A DNA stretch of 64,000 bases, taken from the NCBI GenBank assembly GCA_016707685.1, contig JADJHE010000003.1:1-64000 (forward strand), read 5' to 3'. Each line of letters starts with the position of its first letter. Positions within the stretch are counted from its first letter, which is position 1. Source of the stretch: Bacteroidota bacterium (lineage in GTDB: Bacteria > Bacteroidota > Bacteroidia > 2-12-FULL-35-15). Below, piece by piece: positions 9,141 through 18,328 of this stretch. The position numbers and the translations under genes were made by a program. The notes under the pieces are model-generated. The model searched no databases and was not told the DNA's origin. It worked only from the letters and a program-made list of their open reading frames with translations.

Positions 9141-10472
9141 AACTTGTGGTAAATCTCTGCGTTCGCCCCATTGTTTTTTAAAGAATTGTTTTAGCATAAA
9201 GTTTTTCAACTTTGCTCCGCCTTTGTCCATTTTACTGCGTTTTAGCATAGCGCCTTTCCAGAAAAACCAAACCCAGTTTTCTGTTTTTGTGGTCAATCCT
9301 TTTTTAATAAAATCGGCACGGTTCAACAATAACAATTTGTGAATGTCAATCTTTACAGGGCAAACATCGGTACATTTTCCGCAAAGCGTTGATGCAAAAC
9401 TTAAATGCTTGTATTCGTTTGTGTCTTTTAAATAAGGCGTTATCACCGAACCAATTGGTCCGCTATACGTGGTTCCATAGCTATGACCGCCCACTGTTTG
9501 GTAAACCGGACAAGCGTTTAAACATGCGCCACAACGTATGCACGAAAGCGCTCTGCGTTGTTCTGTTTCTGCTAATAAATTGGTGCGTCCATTGTCCAAC
9601 AAAATCACAATCATTTCATCCGGACCGTCTACCTCTCCTGCTTGTTTTGGTCCGCTATAAATGGTGTTATACACCGTCATTTGTTGTCCGGTACCATGTG
9701 TTGCCAACAAAGGCCAAAACAACTCTAAATCATTAATTGAAGGCACTACTTTTTCGATGCCCACAATCACAATTTGTACTTTTGGAAACGACATGGAAAG
9801 CACACCATTTCCTTCGTTTTCGGTTACTGCAATTGCTCCTGCATCGGCAATAATAAAATTGGCTCCACTTACACCAACCTCTGCTTTGCTATATTTTTCG
9901 CGCAACTGAAGACGCACATAGGTTGTTATTTGTTCGGGTGTCCAATCAAGTGGTGTTTGTTTTTTCTCGTGAAATGTTTTTGCAACATCTTCTTTTGAAA
10001 GGTGCATTGCTGGTGTTACAATGTGGTAGGGCGCTTCATTGCGCATTTGTACAATGTATTCACCCAAATCAGTTTCTATGCTTTCAATTCCCGCTTCTTT
10101 TAACTCATCGTTAAAATCAATTTCTTCGGTAGTCATCGACTTTGCTTTTACCACAGTTTTGGCATTTGCCTTTTTCATGATTTGCAAACTCTCTTTTATC
10201 GCTTCTTCTGCATCCTGCGCCCATATTACCCTTCCTCCTCTTCTAATAAAATTTCCCTCAAACTCGATCAAATATTTTTCAAGATTGTCTACCGCTTTTT
10301 GTTTGCGCTCAGCTGCTCTTGTTCGTGCCAATTCCATATTCGAAAATTGCTCTTTTCCCTCCAACACTTTTTTATCGTATTGAGCAATATTGAAATTAAT
10401 CGTTTTACGATGATCCGCATCAAACGCCTTTATTTCCGATGCTTCTAAAAATGCTTCTAATGCTTTTGACAT
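9090..10472 (-). CDS. lutB: LutB/LldF-type iron-sulfur protein
   Basis: The protein has 460 residues, the usual length for LutB (YkgF). Residues about 60-300 form the LUD domain. Two ferredoxin-like 4Fe-4S motifs follow: C311, C314, C317 and C321 (CIRCGACLNACP), then C364, C367 and C371 (CGKCTDVCP). LutB works with LutA and LutC in L-lactate oxidation to pyruvate in some bacteria. No lutA or lutC lies next to it here, so the partners must be elsewhere and lactate use is inferred only from the family. It is upstream of the M28 peptidase on the opposite side of a short gap; its 3' end is copied at 7973-8023. Confidence 0.9.
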   Translation of the reverse strand: MSKALEAFLEASEIKAFDADHRKTINFNIAQYDKKVLEGKEQFSNMELARTRAAERKQKAVDNLEKYLIEFEGNFIRRGGRVIWAQDAEEAIKESLQIMKKANAKTVVKAKSMTTEEIDFNDELKEAGIESIETDLGEYIVQMRNEAPYHIVTPAMHLSKEDVAKTFHEKKQTPLDWTPEQITTYVRLQLREKYSKAEVGVSGANFIIADAGAIAVTENEGNGVLSMSFPKVQIVIVGIEKVVPSINDLELFWPLLATHGTGQQMTVYNTIYSGPKQAGEVDGPDEMIVILLDNGRTNLLAETEQRRALSCIRCGACLNACPVYQTVGGHSYGTTYSGPIGSVITPYLKDTNEYKHLSFASTLCGKCTDVCPVKIDIHKLLLLNRADFIKKGLTTKTENWVWFFWKGAMLKRSKMDKGGAKLKNFMLKQFFKKQWGERRDLPQVAPKSFNQIWRERKGMK

Positions 10473-10512
10473 ACCTTTTTGTTTTTACAATCCACCCTTA
10501 ACAAACAACACT

Positions 10513-12071
10513 TTATTTTTTATTGCTATCTACTTTTATTCGCTCTGTTCTATTCGCCAATTCCCACGCGGTGAAAAACACCAAGCGTGTAATTTTTTCC
10601 ATTTTATTAAAATCGATTTTAGCTACTTCATCTGTTTCCTTGTGGTAATCGGCATGTACACCATTAAAATAAAAGATTACTGGAATACCATTTTTTGCGA
10701 AGTTGTAATGATCCGAACGGTAATAAAAACGGTTCTTGTCTTTTCATCGTTGAAGGTATAATCCAATTCTAAATTGCTGTATGTTTTATTTGCTTTTTCG
10801 CTTATTTGGTGCAGCTCCGAGCTTAATTTATCCGACCCAATCAAATACACGTAATTGGAGTTGTTGGCGTGTTTTTTGTCTAAGCGATTAATCATATCAA
10901 TATTTAAATTACAGACCGTGTTCTTCAGCGGAAACTCCGGGTTTTCGGTATAATAAGCCGAGCCCAACAATCCTTTTTCTTCACCCGAAACGGTCATGAA
11001 CAACATACTTCTGCGTGGACCATGTCCTTCTTTTTTTGCTTTTGTAAATGCTTCTGCAAGTTCTATCACTGCTACCGTTCCCGAACCATCATCATCCGCA
11101 CCATTAAATACCACATCGCCTTCTTTTCCTAAATGATCGTAATGCGCAGTGATTACAATCAACTCCTCTTTTAAATCGCTTCCTTCTACATAGCCCAAAA
11201 CATTTTCAGCAAGCACTTTTTCGGTAAGGTTTTTTATGACAATGTTCAGCTCCGTTTTTGCTTTAAAGGCTTGTGGTTGCTCGGTTTTGCTAATGCTTGC
11301 TTTTAGTTCTTCCACCTTTTTTTTCTTCAGAATTGTATTGGCTACTTCAGTCGAAATATAAATAACCGGCATTTCAATTCCTGAATTATCACGTTTTAAT
11401 GAGCTTGATTCCAAGCGGTGTTTGTTTTTTTCTACATTTTTTGGAACATCGTCAACCACCACCAATAAAAGCGTTGCGCCTTGTTCGCGTGCTTTTTGAA
11501 TTTTATTTTTATAATACGTTGTCCATAACGATGCCTCTTTTGTACCACTAATAACAGATGTTCCGTCTTGCTTGTAAGGCTCGCCACTCAATATCATTAC
11601 AACTTTTCCCTTCACATCATTATTCGCATAATCGTTGTAGTTTTTTTCTTCAATGCCATAACCTAAAAACAGCACATCTTTAGCGTTAATGGTTTGTTCG
11701 CTCAATCCTGGGAAATGGTAAAAATCTTTTTTTGCTTCCAGAAATTTTCCTTTCAGTTTTATTTCGGCTGCCTTGGGCAATACCATTTGCAAGGAATAGG
11801 TTTGGTAATAGGTGTCTTCTTTATAAGGTGGAATGCCGAATGATTTGAATTGTCCTTGGATATAATCGGCCGCTAATTTTTGTCCTTGTTTACCTGTTTC
11901 TCTTCCTTCAAAAGCATCAGAAGCAATTACGGTTAAATGAGTTTCAAGCACATCAGCAGTAATCACTTTCGAATAGCGTATCGCGGTCGTGTCTTTCTGG
12001 GCAAAAAGGCTTATTGAAACGAATAATAAAGCAACAACACTTCGTACTATTTGAATTTTCTTTTTCTGCAT
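10513..12071 (-). CDS. M28 family metallopeptidase with PA domain, exported, frameshifted
   Basis: This is about 519 residues with an N-terminal signal peptide (VVALLFVSISLFAQ). A PA insertion follows (GYGIEEKNYNDYANNDVKGK; GATLLLVVVDD), then the di-zinc aminopeptidase core: TAHYDHLG, NGADDDGSG, SGEEKGLLGS, NIDMINR and finally RSDHYNFAKNGIPVIF. The last His-containing segment lies in another frame: one A is missing in an A-run near 10740, so the end is at 10513 and not 10677. Family enzymes remove N-terminal amino acids from peptides in the periplasm. ATG at 12071 is preferred to ATG at 12077 because GGAGG (complement of 12078-12082) lies 6 bp before it. It overlaps the rpiB stop codon. Confidence 0.87.
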
Positions 12072-12508
12072 TAACATCCTCCGCTTATTTTATTTACTCT
12101 ATCAGTATGTCTTCCACCCTCAAAAGCTGTTGAATAGAAAATATCCACACATTTCTTTGCTTCTTCTTCGGTGATGTATCGTGCAGGTAGGGTTAAAATA
12201 TTTGCATCGTTGTGTAAACGAGCCAATTCCGCAATTTCGGCATTCCAGCATAGTGCCGAACGAATTCCTTTGTGTTTATTAGCGGTCATGTTTATTCCGT
12301 TTCCACTACCACACATCAACAAACCAAAATCGAATTCTTTGCTTTCTACTGCGTTTGCCACTGGATGAGCAAAATCGGGATAATCAGCACGCTCTTCGGA
12401 ATAACAACCAAAATCTTTTACTTCAAAACCTTTTGATTGAAGATAAACCTTTATTTTCTCTTTTAATTGAAAAGCTGCGTGGTCACAACCGATTGCTATT
12501 TTGCTCAT
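12071..12508 (-). CDS. rpiB: Ribose-5-phosphate isomerase B
   Basis: The protein has 145 residues, typical of RpiB. GCDHAAFQLKE carries the conserved Asp-His, MCGSGNGINMTANK holds the catalytic Cys and anion hole, and HNDANILTLPARYI and GGRHTDRV are the other phosphate- and sugar-binding segments. It interconverts ribulose 5-phosphate and ribose 5-phosphate in the non-oxidative pentose phosphate pathway. The downstream peptidase start lies within its last codons, so the two are probably translated from one message. Confidence 0.95.
   Translation of the reverse strand: MSKIAIGCDHAAFQLKEKIKVYLQSKGFEVKDFGCYSEERADYPDFAHPVANAVESKEFDFGLLMCGSGNGINMTANKHKGIRSALCWNAEIAELARLHNDANILTLPARYITEEEAKKCVDIFYSTAFEGGRHTDRVNKISGGC
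12078..12082 (-). promoter_or_regulatory. Shine-Dalgarno GGAGG for the M28 peptidase
   Basis: The minus strand reads GGAGG, six bases, then ATG, inside the last codons of rpiB. Strong Shine-Dalgarno sequences are rare in Bacteroidota; here it fits translational coupling and selects the start at 12071. Confidence 0.5.
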
Positions 12509-13091
12509 AAATTTGCTTTTATTAATTACCGTTTTTTATGCGGCTTTGTTAAATTCGTTTACAATTTGTTGATTTCGGGCGTAGCCCGCGAAAATTTTGT
12601 TTTTAGCACCTAAATATTTAGGGTTATTAACAGCTATTAACACGCTTGTAAAGTTCAAAAATAAAGTGCTGATAATTAACACTGTAGTTTTTATTTTATT
12701 AACATTAAAAGTGTTGATAATAAAAGGTTCTGTTATTAATGTGTAGAAGATTTTTCTTGCTTTGTTAATTTATTATCTCGCTTGCATTAATATTTCATAC
12801 TTCCTACAAAAACTTACAAGTATTTTATACAATGAATGAACAATTTTATAAAGGAATTAACAGTACTTTTGCAAAGAAGTTATTAGGTAACAAGTATACT
12901 AACACACTGTTAATAAACATTGATTTAGTTATACTTCAAACAGTTAGAGTGTAACAACTTCTTAACTACTGTTGATGAACTGTTATAATTGATAAATACA
13001 ATGTTTTAATAAACATTTTTTACACTAAACTAACAGACCAATAACAACAACAAATTTTATTTAAAATTAAATATTAAAATATATTATTGTT
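12509..13091. other. AT-rich divergent intergenic region with repeated TGTTRATAA 9-mers
   Basis: These 583 bp between rpiB and nadA hold no convincing gene. TGTTRATAA occurs on either strand at 12624-12632, 12696-12704, 12712-12720 and 12908-12916, with one-mismatch copies at 12634-12642, 12673-12681 and 12970-12978. The motif differs from the DnaA box TGTGGATAA by one or two bases. A GC-rich hairpin (CGGGC GTA GCCCG, 12576-12588) stands alone near the rpiB side. TACTTTTG (12864-12871) fits a -7 element reading towards nadA. It could be a replication-origin-like element, a binding region for a regulator, or just an AT-rich promoter region. Confidence 0.5.
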
Positions 13092-14077
13092 ATGGGAGAT
13101 GATTTGCAAACAAAAGGTTTTCTTGATATTCCAATTGATTTATCACTAGATTTGTTCGCTGAAATAAACAAACTCAAAAAAGAAAAAAATGCAATCATTC
13201 TTGCCCACTATTACCAGGATGCCGATATTCAAGACATTGCCGATTACATTGGCGATAGTTTAGGCCTTTCGCAAGAAGCAGCAAAAACCAATGCTGATAT
13301 TATTGTTTTCGCTGGAGTTCATTTTATGGCTGAAACCGCGAAAATTTTATCACCAAGTAAAAAAGTGTTGTTGCCCGATTTAAAGGCTGGTTGTTCATTA
13401 GCAGATTCTTGTCCAGCAGATAAGTTTGCAGAATTTAAAAAGCAATATCCAAATCATTTAGTTATTTCGTACATCAATTGTACTGCCGATTTAAAAACAC
13501 ATACAGATATTGTTTGTACGTCTACTAACGCATTACAAATTGTTGAGAGTCTTCCTAAAGAGCAAAAGATCATATTTGCGCCTGATAAAAATTTAGGTGC
13601 TTATATCAAGAAAAAAACGGGTCGTGATATGGTTTTATGGGATGGAGCTTGTATGGTTCACGAGATTTTTTCATTGGAAAAGATTGTGAAGTTGAAAAAT
13701 CAACATCCTGGAGCTTTGTTATTAGCACACCCTGAATGTGAGGCAAATTTGTTGGATATAGCGGATTATATTGGAAGTACTACAGGAATACTTAACTATG
13801 CTACTAAATCGTCTGCTAAAGAGTTTATTGTAGCTACAGAAGCAGGAATTATACATCAAATGCAATTAAAAAATCCTGATAAAACATTTATACCTGCTCC
13901 ACCAAACAATTCATGTGCTTGTAACGATTGTCCGCACATGAAATTAAATACATTGGAAAAGCTTTATAACTGTTTAAAATATGAGCAACCAGAGATTTTA
14001 ATGGATAAAGATTTAATTGAAAAGCTCGTAAACCGATCGAAAAAATGCTTGAATTATCTGCTAAATTTGGCTTATAA
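13092..14077 (+). CDS. nadA: Quinolinate synthase NadA, frameshifted near its end
   Basis: The protein has 328 residues. It condenses iminoaspartate with dihydroxyacetone phosphate to quinolinate for NAD synthesis and needs a 4Fe-4S cluster held by three Cys, matching C101 (KAGCSLADSC), C187 (DGACMVHE) and C280 (CACNDCPHM). The repeated AHYYQDADIQDIADYIGDS and AHPECEANLLDIADYIGST segments show the triplicated fold. After IEK the frame breaks near 14025; adding one base gives ARKPIEKMLELSAKFGL and a stop at 14075-14077. The longer apparent C-terminus to 14111 is a frameshift product. No nadB lies nearby. Confidence 0.93.
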
Positions 14078-14143
14078 TTTATATAATATTTTGATTTACA
14101 AGTACTTATAATTTATTTTTAGGTTATAATTTATTATTTTATC

Positions 14144-14151
14144 TACCTTTG
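14144..14151 (+). promoter_or_regulatory. Putative -7 element TACCTTTG
   Basis: It matches TAnnTTTG and lies 13 bp before the ATG of the small membrane protein that precedes mnmG. No clear -33 TTG was found. Confidence 0.4.
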
Positions 14152-14164
14152 AAAAATTTTTATC

Positions 14165-14329
14165 ATGAGATTAATCTTTCCTTTAATTCTTGTTTTTGCT
14201 GCTTTGGTTTGGGCTTCTTATGCTTATTTTATTAAGAAAGATGCGAAATTAGCTAAGCAAATTGTTAGTTATACCGCATTTTTTGCTGTTATGTGGGTTG
14301 GATTATTCTTTTTAATTTTCTATAAATAA
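14165..14329 (+). CDS. 54-residue two-helix membrane protein coupled to mnmG
   Basis: ATG at 14165 opens 54 codons. The protein has two hydrophobic helices, LIFPLILVFAALVWASYAYF (about residues 3-22) and a second one (about 33-52, VSYTAFFAVMWVGLFFLIF), joined by the basic loop IKKDAKLAKQ. Its stop overlaps the mnmG start (TAATG at 14327-14331), which supports real, coupled translation, and a -7-like box stands just upstream. I do not recognise a named family; the function is unknown. Confidence 0.65.
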   Translation: MRLIFPLILVFAALVWASYAYFIKKDAKLAKQIVSYTAFFAVMWVGLFFLIFYK

Positions 14330-16234
14330 TGTTTAAAGAATACGATGTAATTGTTGTTGGTGCTGGTCATGCGGGCTGTGAAGCTGCAGCTGCAGCTGCT
14401 AATATGGGTTCTTCTACCCTTTTGGTTACAATGAATATGCAAACCATTGCACAAATGAGTTGTAATCCTGCAATGGGTGGAATTGCAAAGGGACAGATAG
14501 TTCGAGAGATCGATGCAATTGGTGGTTATTCCGGTATTGTTACCGATAGAACTGCAGTTCAATTTAGAATGTTAAATCGTTCTAAAGGTCCTGCGATGTG
14601 GAGTCCACGAGCACAAAGTGATCGTCATCGTTTTGCGGAAGAGTGGAGAGTAATGTTGGAGAATACTCCTAACCTTGATTTTTGGCAAGATATGGCAAAA
14701 GGATTATTGGTTGAGAATGGAAAAGTGTGTGGTATTGTAACAGGAATGGATGTAGAGATAAGAGCCAAAGCTGTTGTTTTAACCAATGGAACTTTTTTAA
14801 ATGGAGTAATTCATTTAGGTGAAAAGCAATATGGTGGAGGCCGTGCTGGTGAAAAAGCGAGTACTGGAATTACGGAACAATTAATTCAATTAGGTTTCGA
14901 AGCAGGTCGAATGAAAACAGGAACTCCTCCTCGAGTTGATGGAAGATCTTTAGATTATTCAAAAATGGAAGTGCAGCATGGCGATGAAAATCCCTGCTAA
15001 ATTTTCATTTATGGATGTAAATCAATTTGAGTTTAGAAAGAAAAAAACAGATGCTTTTGCTAACGGACCCGAAATGCAAATGCCATGTTATATCACCTAT
15101 ACAAATTCTGAAGTACATGAAATATTAAAAACGGGGTTTGAAAAGTCACCCATGTTTACTGGTCGTATTCAAGGTTTAGGTCCGAGATATTGTCCAAGTA
15201 TTGAAGATAAAATTACACGATTTGCTGAGAGAGATCGTCATCAAGTTTTTGTTGAACCCGAAGGTTGGAATACGGTTGAGATTTATGTGAACGGTTTTTC
15301 TACTTCATTGCCCGAAGATGTTCAATACAAAGCATTGAAAAAAATACCAGGATTTGAGAATGTAAAAATGTTCCGTCCTGGTTATGCAATTGAATACGAT
15401 TATTTTCCGCCTCAACAATTGGCGTTAACATTAGAAACAAAGTTGGTTGAGAATTTATATTTTGCAGGTCAGATTAATGGTACAACTGGATATGAAGAAG
15501 CAGCTTGTCAAGGTCTAATGGCAGGTATAAATGCACACTTAAAAATTAACGGAAAAGAGCCATTTATTTTAAATAGATCAGAAGCATACATTGGAGTTTT
15601 GATTGACGATTTAGTTACGAAGGGAACGGAAGAACCATATCGTATGTTTACCTCAAGAGCAGAATATAGAATTTTATTACGTCAAGATAATGCAGATATT
15701 CGTTTAACTCCAAAGGCATTTGAGATTGGTTTAGCATCTCAAGAACGTTTGAACCGAGTGAATGAAAAGATTAAAAATGCGCAAGAAATAATTAAATATT
15801 TCAAAACAGAAAGTATAGATCCTGAAGAAATAAATCCAGCTTTAGAATTAATTGGCTCCTCTCCTATTGTCCAAAAAGTTAAAATGTTTGGAGTGTTAAC
15901 CCGTCCTACTATTACACTTTTGGACTTTGCTTTGAATTCTCCAAAGGTGAAAGAATTTATTTCTAAGTATGATTTAGACAGTATTGAGCAGGCTGAAATT
16001 TTGATGAAGTATGAAGGATATATTTCAAAGGAACACGAGTTGGTTGACAAACAAACTCGTTTAGAAGATTTAATATTGCACGATGATTTTGATTATAAAA
16101 GGTTAACATCATTATCTGCAGAAGCTCGTGAAAAGCTAACAAAAGTTCGTCCAAGAACAATTGGTCAAGCTTCCCGAATTTCTGGAATTACCCCATCCGA
16201 TATTTCAATTTTAATGGTGTATCTTGGTAGATAG
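14329..16234 (+). CDS. mnmG: tRNA uridine-5-carboxymethylaminomethyl modification enzyme MnmG, frameshifted
   Basis: The protein is about 634 residues once the frame is mended. It begins with the FAD-binding motif VVGAGHAGCEAA, then MSCNPAMGGIAKGQIVREID, and ends with the C-terminal MnmE-binding domain (GQASRISGITPSDISILMVYL). With MnmE it modifies U34 of certain tRNAs. The frame changes at 14990-14998: removing one C from ATCCCTGC restores DENPAKFSFM. Since mnmG is nearly universal, a read error is the best explanation. Its stop codon overlaps the first parS-like site. mnmG often lies near the chromosome origin. Confidence 0.95.
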
Positions 16235-16248
16235 TTCCACGTGGAACA
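16233..16248. promoter_or_regulatory. parS-like site 1
   Basis: AGTTCCACGTGGAACA, a 14-bp perfect palindrome centred on CACGTG. It matches 15 of 16 bases of the parS variant TGTTCCACGTGGAACA and overlaps the mnmG stop codon. Confidence 0.75.
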
Positions 16249-16277
16249 CCCCAAGTTTATACCTTAATTATATATTA

Positions 16278-16293
16278 AGTTCCACGTGGAACA
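16278..16293. promoter_or_regulatory. parS-like site 2
   Basis: AGTTCCACGTGGAACA, identical to site 1 and 45 bp from it, in the mnmG-methyltransferase gap. Confidence 0.75.
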
Positions 16294-16304
16294 ATTTAGG
16301 TTAT

Positions 16305-17186
16305 ATGGAAAAATTAGAACAATGTCCAATTTGTAATTCAATCCGAAGCATGCATTTTATGGCTTGCATCGACCATACTGTTTCACGTGAAACATTCAAC
16401 ATTGTGGAATGTGAATCCTGTGGATTTAAGTACACCAACCCTCGTCCCGAAACACAAGATTTAGGAAGGTATTATAAATCGGAAGATTACGTTTCCCATT
16501 CAAATACCAAAAAAGGGTTTATCAATTCCACCTACCAATCGGTTCGAAAATATACATTATTGAAGAAGCTTCAGTTGATTTCGAAGTATTATAAGACAGG
16601 AAAAATATTGGACATTGGTTGTGGAACAGGTGAGTTTTTGAATACAATGAAAAGTGCGAAATGGGATTCAACAGGTATTGAACCGGATTCAGATGCTCGC
16701 AATATGGCTATCAAAAATTATAGTTTAAATGTTCTTCCAGAATCTGAATTATCCTCTTTGCTTGATGAATCTTTTGATGTAATTACCATGTGGCATGTGC
16801 TCGAACATGTACCTAGATTAAACGAACGTGTTCAGGAATTAAAGCGACTATTAAAGCCAAATGGATTAATTATTATTGCAGTTCCAAACTGTAATTCCTT
16901 AGATGCAAAAATATACAAAGAGCATTGGGCAGCTTATGATGTTCCTCGTCACCTTTACCACTTTACTCCTAATGATATTGATTCATTATTTAAGAAATAT
17001 GGGATGAAAGTGTTCCGTATTTTACCAATGATATTCGATTCGTTTTATGTATCTATGTTAAGTGAAAAGATTAAAACAGGCAAGACAAATATTATACGTT
17101 CCACGTGGAACGGATTAAGATCAAACTTGGCTGCGCTTAAAACAGGCAAAACGTCCTCTAGTCAGATTTACCTAATTCGTAAGTAA
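16305..17186 (+). CDS. Class I SAM-dependent methyltransferase with N-terminal zinc-binding motif
   Basis: The protein has 293 residues from ATG 16305. It opens with CPIC and later CESCGF, a four-Cys zinc-binding pattern. The SAM-binding motif I is ILDIGCGTGEFL, then WHVLEHVPRLNERVQELKRL and LIIIAVPNC, the motif of this Methyltransf_12/23 type. Relatives act on small molecules, sugars or lipids; the substrate is unknown. An in-frame TTG at 16224 would add 27 residues encoded by parS sequences and is rejected. The gene body carries two further parS-like sites, which code for TVSRET and RSTWNG. Confidence 0.85.
   Translation: MEKLEQCPICNSIRSMHFMACIDHTVSRETFNIVECESCGFKYTNPRPETQDLGRYYKSEDYVSHSNTKKGFINSTYQSVRKYTLLKKLQLISKYYKTGKILDIGCGTGEFLNTMKSAKWDSTGIEPDSDARNMAIKNYSLNVLPESELSSLLDESFDVITMWHVLEHVPRLNERVQELKRLLKPNGLIIIAVPNCNSLDAKIYKEHWAAYDVPRHLYHFTPNDIDSLFKKYGMKVFRILPMIFDSFYVSMLSEKIKTGKTNIIRSTWNGLRSNLAALKTGKTSSSQIYLIRK
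16379..16394. promoter_or_regulatory. parS site 3, exact consensus
   Basis: TGTTTCACGTGAAACA is a perfect 16-bp palindrome equal to the parS consensus recognised by ParB proteins across many phyla. It lies inside the methyltransferase gene. Confidence 0.9.
17097..17112. promoter_or_regulatory. parS-like site 4
   Basis: CGTTCCACGTGGAACG is a perfect 16-bp palindrome with the parS core; only the outermost pair differs from consensus. It lies near the 3' end of the methyltransferase gene. Confidence 0.75.
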
Positions 17187-17208
17187 AAGGTTCCAATTTT
17201 TAAATTAT

Positions 17209-17237
17209 AGCCACTCCATTTGGGGTGGCTTTTTTTA
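17209..17237 (+). terminator. Rho-independent terminator after the methyltransferase gene
   Basis: The stem AGCCACTCC / GGGGTGGCT (9 bp with a G-T pair) has loop ATTT and is followed by seven T. It begins 22 bp after the stop codon. Confidence 0.88.
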
Positions 17238-17262
17238 TTTTAATATAGTCTGTTTTAGGAAA

Positions 17263-17278
17263 TGTTCCACATGGAACA
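17263..17278. promoter_or_regulatory. parS-like site 5
   Basis: TGTTCCACATGGAACA equals the parS variant TGTTCCACGTGGAACA except for one central base (CACATG). It is the last of the cluster. Confidence 0.65.
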
Positions 17279-17280
17279 TG

Positions 17281-17907
17281 TTCTTTTTTTGACACAAATT
17301 AGCATAAAAATAATTCCCGCATTTTAAAGAAAACAAAAATACTGTTGGAGGAAAAGGCATATAAAATTGTTTTACTAGATTCAATTTTATACGAGTAAAT
17401 GACTTCCTTTTTGTAGAAAAATGAATCAGAAAAAAGTTTATAAATTAAAAATGGGAAATAAAAAACAGATCAATTTTATGGAAATCTTCTTAGCTAAAAA
17501 ATCAAAAAATTTCGCTGAAGATAATTAGGCGAATAATATTTTTGAAAATTGATTCCTCAAAATAAGACCTGGGTTTTATCTTTCTAAAAACAACTAACGT
17601 TTTTTGTTTCTGATCAACAGACAAAAAAATCTGCCAAATAAAAAATCCGAAAGCGAAAAAAAGAATAAGTTTAACATGAATGTGTAAAAAACGCGAGATA
17701 ATTAGCAAATAAAGACTGCCAATGTGTTAAGTGGTCTCTGGAGTATTGTGGGTCAAAAAACAGAAAAAAGCGTCTTAAATCGAAGATTTTGGATGTCCTC
17801 TAACAGCCAATAAGCACGGTACTTAGAGCGGATTTGAAGAAAAATTTGATCCTAAAAGAGGATTTTTTCGAAAGGAAGATTATTTTTGAGGCAAATCTGA
17901 AAATTTT
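17281..17907. other. AT-rich stretch of 627 bp without a convincing gene
   Basis: Only short frames occur: a Lys-rich 35-codon frame from 17421 on the plus strand, and a 68-codon frame at 17502-17708 on the minus strand with one hydrophobic segment. Neither has a promoter box, a recognisable family or coupling to a neighbour. The sequence is A-rich with no hairpin of note. It may hold an RNA or decayed sequence, but I see no direct evidence. Confidence 0.4.
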
Positions 17908-18276
17908 ATGAGAGGACTTTGGACCATCATTTTACTTATCCTATCAAACACATTTATGACACTTGCTTGGTATGGTCATTTGAAATTCAAAGAAATGAAA
18001 TGGTTCGAAAACTTAGGATTTATTTCCATCGTTTTGATCAGCTGGGGAATTGCACTTTTTGAATACTTTTTTCAAGTTCCAGCAAACCGTTTGGGCTACA
18101 AGGAAAATGGCGGACCCTTCAGTTTGGTTGAGTTGAAAGTGATTCAAGAAGCCATTACATTGGTCGTTTTTGTTGGATTTACGCTTCTTTTTTTCAAGAA
18201 TGAAAGCCTCAAATGGAACCATTTCGTTGGTTTTTTGTTTCTGATTGCAGCAGTGTATTTTATCTTTAAAAAGTAG
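17908..18276 (+). CDS. DUF486 / DMT-family small membrane protein
   Basis: The protein has 122 residues with four predicted helices. It starts with LWTIILLILSNTFMTLAWYG, followed by a loop LKFKEMKW, and contains FEYFFQVPANRLGY and FSLVELKVIQEAITLVVFV, both typical of the DUF486 family of the drug/metabolite transporter superfamily. The family is short (about 115-120 residues), sits in the inner membrane and has no proven substrate. It stands 53 bp before the PLP enzyme gene; a link is not clear. Confidence 0.85.
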   Translation: MRGLWTIILLILSNTFMTLAWYGHLKFKEMKWFENLGFISIVLISWGIALFEYFFQVPANRLGYKENGGPFSLVELKVIQEAITLVVFVGFTLLFFKNESLKWNHFVGFLFLIAAVYFIFKK

Positions 18277-18328
18277 CGAAAAGCAATTTAAAAAAATTAA
18301 TTTAATAACCTAAATAAGCAATATAAAA

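Noticed and set aside
12513..13091. Strand switch around 12.5-13.1 kb as proof of an origin
   Set aside because: Genes to the right return to the minus strand from 20 kb on and stay mostly there, so gene orientation does not prove an origin.
14077..14111. Extended nadA C-terminus (VNRSKKCLNYLLN onward)
   Set aside because: It is the product of a one-base slip; the other frame gives the family C-terminus and an earlier stop.
16224..16304. N-terminal extension of the methyltransferase from TTG 16224
   Set aside because: The extension is encoded by two parS-like sites and overlaps mnmG; the ATG at 16305 precedes the zinc-binding Cys pair.
17502..17708. 68-codon minus-strand frame with one hydrophobic segment
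   Set aside because: No family, promoter box or coupling; AT-rich DNA gives such hydrophobic frames by chance. Left in the unexplained gap.
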